Positions 62,395-64,000 of a stretch of 64,000 bases of DNA are shown here, in pieces. The stretch's first letter is position 1, and each line of letters opens with the position of its first letter. The position numbers and the translations under genes were made by a program. The stretch lies in assembly GCF_910591885.1 (NCBI RefSeq), contig NC_063271.1, positions 5,821,001 to 5,885,000 on the forward strand. Reading direction: 5' to 3'. The DNA is from Bombus terrestris. Lineage: Eukaryota; Arthropoda; Insecta; Hymenoptera; Apidae. The notes beneath the pieces are model-generated. The model worked only from the letters and a program-made list of their open reading frames with translations, ran no database searches and was not told the origin of the DNA.

Positions 62395-62535
62395 ATGACA
62401 TTGTCAAAAGAAAAAGTACGCGAACACGATATAACGTTTCGGAAAAATTAAACGCCACGGTGTAGTACTTACGTTATATCTCAATTTATTGCTGTTTCTG
62501 GAGCATCATAAAATTCGCGTGGCTGTCAACGTGTT
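62395..62535. repeat. Second copy of the 43155-43265 dispersed repeat
   Basis: It contains ACATTGTC, ATTAAACGCCACGGTGTAG, ATAAAATTCGCGTGGC and CAACGTGTTAAC, collinear with 43155-43265. There is an insertion of roughly 25 bases between the third and fourth blocks relative to that copy. Confidence 0.5.
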
Positions 62536-62849
62536 AACAAATCTTCCTAACGAGATATCACGTGATCCTATCGATACTTTCATTCATATCGGGAAATTTA
62601 ATTCATATCGATCAAAAAATTGCGCGTTGTCCTTCGACACGTGCAAAAGACGCGCGAATACGTACATATATTATTTACACTCACATACATACACAGATAT
62701 ATATTTCTATACGTATTATATATTATTGCGAGCATGGCACGAGGTCGAACTCGACGATGTTGACAGTCACATACAAATTGTCGCGGCGCGAAATGACAAA
62801 TTAACGGCGCCGGCCCATTCATACGGACACTGATTAATTGCCATTTACT

Positions 62850-63130
62850 TGCAAATTTCCAGGGTGCGCGCGTTTACACGTTGCATGGGTAACCCTCAAC
62901 CTATTCGTTTCCCTTTCTCCCGCCAAAATCGAGGTCTTCTCACTCTTGTTTGTGCATCCATGTCGCTGGTAAGCGGAGCCGAGCCGAGCCGAGTTGCGTC
63001 GCATCGTCGCGAATTTTGCTCCTGCGGCCGCCTAGCCGCGTTGACGCAGCTTGTTGTTTGTCATTTGTTGCGGACTGCATTAACACCGACCGCATAGCAG
63101 CGTAGCGGGATTCGTGCGAACTCAGTTTAC
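62850..63130. other. CpG-rich block with GAGCC tandem motif
   Basis: Contains GAGCCGAGCCGAGCCGAG at 62977-62994 and GCGGCCGCC at 63024-63032. Overlapping ORFs (82 codons plus, 68 minus) are unrecognised. Composition suggests a promoter-like segment; no gene can be attached. Confidence 0.3.
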
Positions 63131-63268
63131 GATACTTGCGCGGCAAAATCGTTGCCGGGCGGTAAAAACTCTGCGTTCACATGCTGTCGCGACTGCATCC
63201 AGTCAGCAAGATATTTTGTAAGAGAAGGTGCAATCAACGTTTTCTTTTTTTACTAATTGTATTTGCCA

Positions 63269-63450
63269 ACACACAGTAGCTCACGAAAGTATTTCAACAG
63301 GTGTAGCAATATTTTACGAATATGTCATGTGCATTACACGAAACAGTTCGTAACGATCAGACTAGACCGTTATGATTATATCGGTGAAGTCTGAAACAGA
63401 TGCGAAAATGTACACGAAAGCTACAAGGTATTTTGTGCAAGTAAATACAT
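63269..63450. mobile_element. Fragment of the Tc1-like repeat with one intact terminus
   Basis: ACACAGTAGCTCACGAAAGT at 63271-63290 is the best-preserved end of this family in the window, matching the reverse complement of the right end at 7338-7365. The following 63366-63448 aligns with 6978-7050. The opposite end is not clear; similarity may extend to about 63600. Confidence 0.5.
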
Positions 63451-64000
63451 AGTTTGTAGAGACCACAAAACCACTTGAACAGCCAACTACGTACATTGTT
63501 GCAAAGTATGTTTAAAATGGCTATTCGTGCTGTATATTAATTTTTATTAAATACATGTTTGCATGAAATATTTTGTAGCTTCTGCGATATTTACATTTTC
63601 AGCTTGGTTTCAACATAACTTCTAAACGTTTCGTACAACACACGCAGTATATACGTCAATGTTTTCTATAGTAAATGTTCGAGCAATTTTATAAACAAGT
63701 GTACGAATAGAATCGATAGAAAAGATTCTGCAAACAGTTGGTAGCTATTATCGAATTTGAAACACGAGCAACTCCCTAAACTTCCGTTAATCACCTTCGC
63801 AACTCCAATAATAAGACTCAACTTTGTTCTAGCGTAACATGCAGCCCATCATCCGCAACAAAATCCAAGCGATCAAAAGAGAGTTGCTCGTTACTTGTGA
63901 GACTGCTCGGTAAACGGGATCGTTACCGAACCAGCATCCGAGTACGATTCCTCTCCATCAGACGAGCAATTTTGCGTTTGAGCTAGCTTTGAGCTATATG

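Noticed and set aside
1..64000. CRISPR arrays, bacterial operons, rRNA genes and well-known insect microRNAs
   Set aside because: None was seen while reading. The sequence has animal intron and repeat features, and no mature microRNA sequence I know well was recognised.

Overview
The window reads as nuclear DNA from an insect, most likely a hymenopteran such as a bee. It is AT-rich overall, yet CpG-containing words (TCGA, ACGT, CGAT) are common. It carries mariner-type inverted repeats and small solo LTRs, and the one recognisable gene is split by introns with consensus GT-AG sites. No bacterial gene organisation, operon, Shine-Dalgarno pattern, rRNA, tRNA or CRISPR array was seen. The assignment to bees is inference from composition and repeat style, not from a database match.

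The only gene I can defend is on the minus strand at 45038-46681. It is the 5' part of a two-pore-domain (K2P/TWIK-type) potassium channel. Coding exon 1 (46322-46681) gives the cytosolic N-terminus, the first membrane helix and the start of the extracellular cap. Coding exon 2 (45038-45323) gives the rest of the cap and the first pore helix, and stops inside the first selectivity filter, TTIG|YG. The remaining exons (M2, M3, second pore, M4, C-terminus) should lie at lower coordinates. I could not find them in the 45 kb available, so the next intron is either very long or hides small exons I missed. The region upstream of the start (46682 to about 48700) is CpG-rich and is the natural place for the 5' UTR and promoter.

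Most of the rest is non-coding and is punctuated by transposon remnants. There are three solo LTRs (8882-9314, 44161-44464, 57941-58382), each bounded by TG...CA; two have perfect 5-bp target duplications and one a 4/5 match. There is a mariner-type MITE family with two full 213-bp copies (35384-35596 and 44555-44767, opposite orientations) and a deleted 173-bp copy (14991-15163). A 34-bp end-to-end mariner remnant lies at 42994-43027. Degenerate Tc1-like fragments lie at 6897-7365, 36164-36363 and 63269-63450. An AT-rich dispersed repeat family has fragments near 8030, 9315, 21655, 25120, 25376, 30845, 51590 and 58390, and two of the solo LTRs appear to have landed inside members of it. Two tandem arrays (16034-16254 and 54172-54700) and several microsatellites complete the repeat content.

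Long ORFs such as 31575-32348 (257 codons, + strand) and 30195-30668 (157 codons, + strand) match no family I know. They are recorded as candidates for other explanations (unannotated exons, conserved regulatory DNA, purine bias) rather than called genes. I found no convincing novel multi-gene system. The most interesting items are the filter-splitting K2P exon with its missing 3' half, the nested solo LTRs, and the TTTATGG-rich block at 30350-30610.
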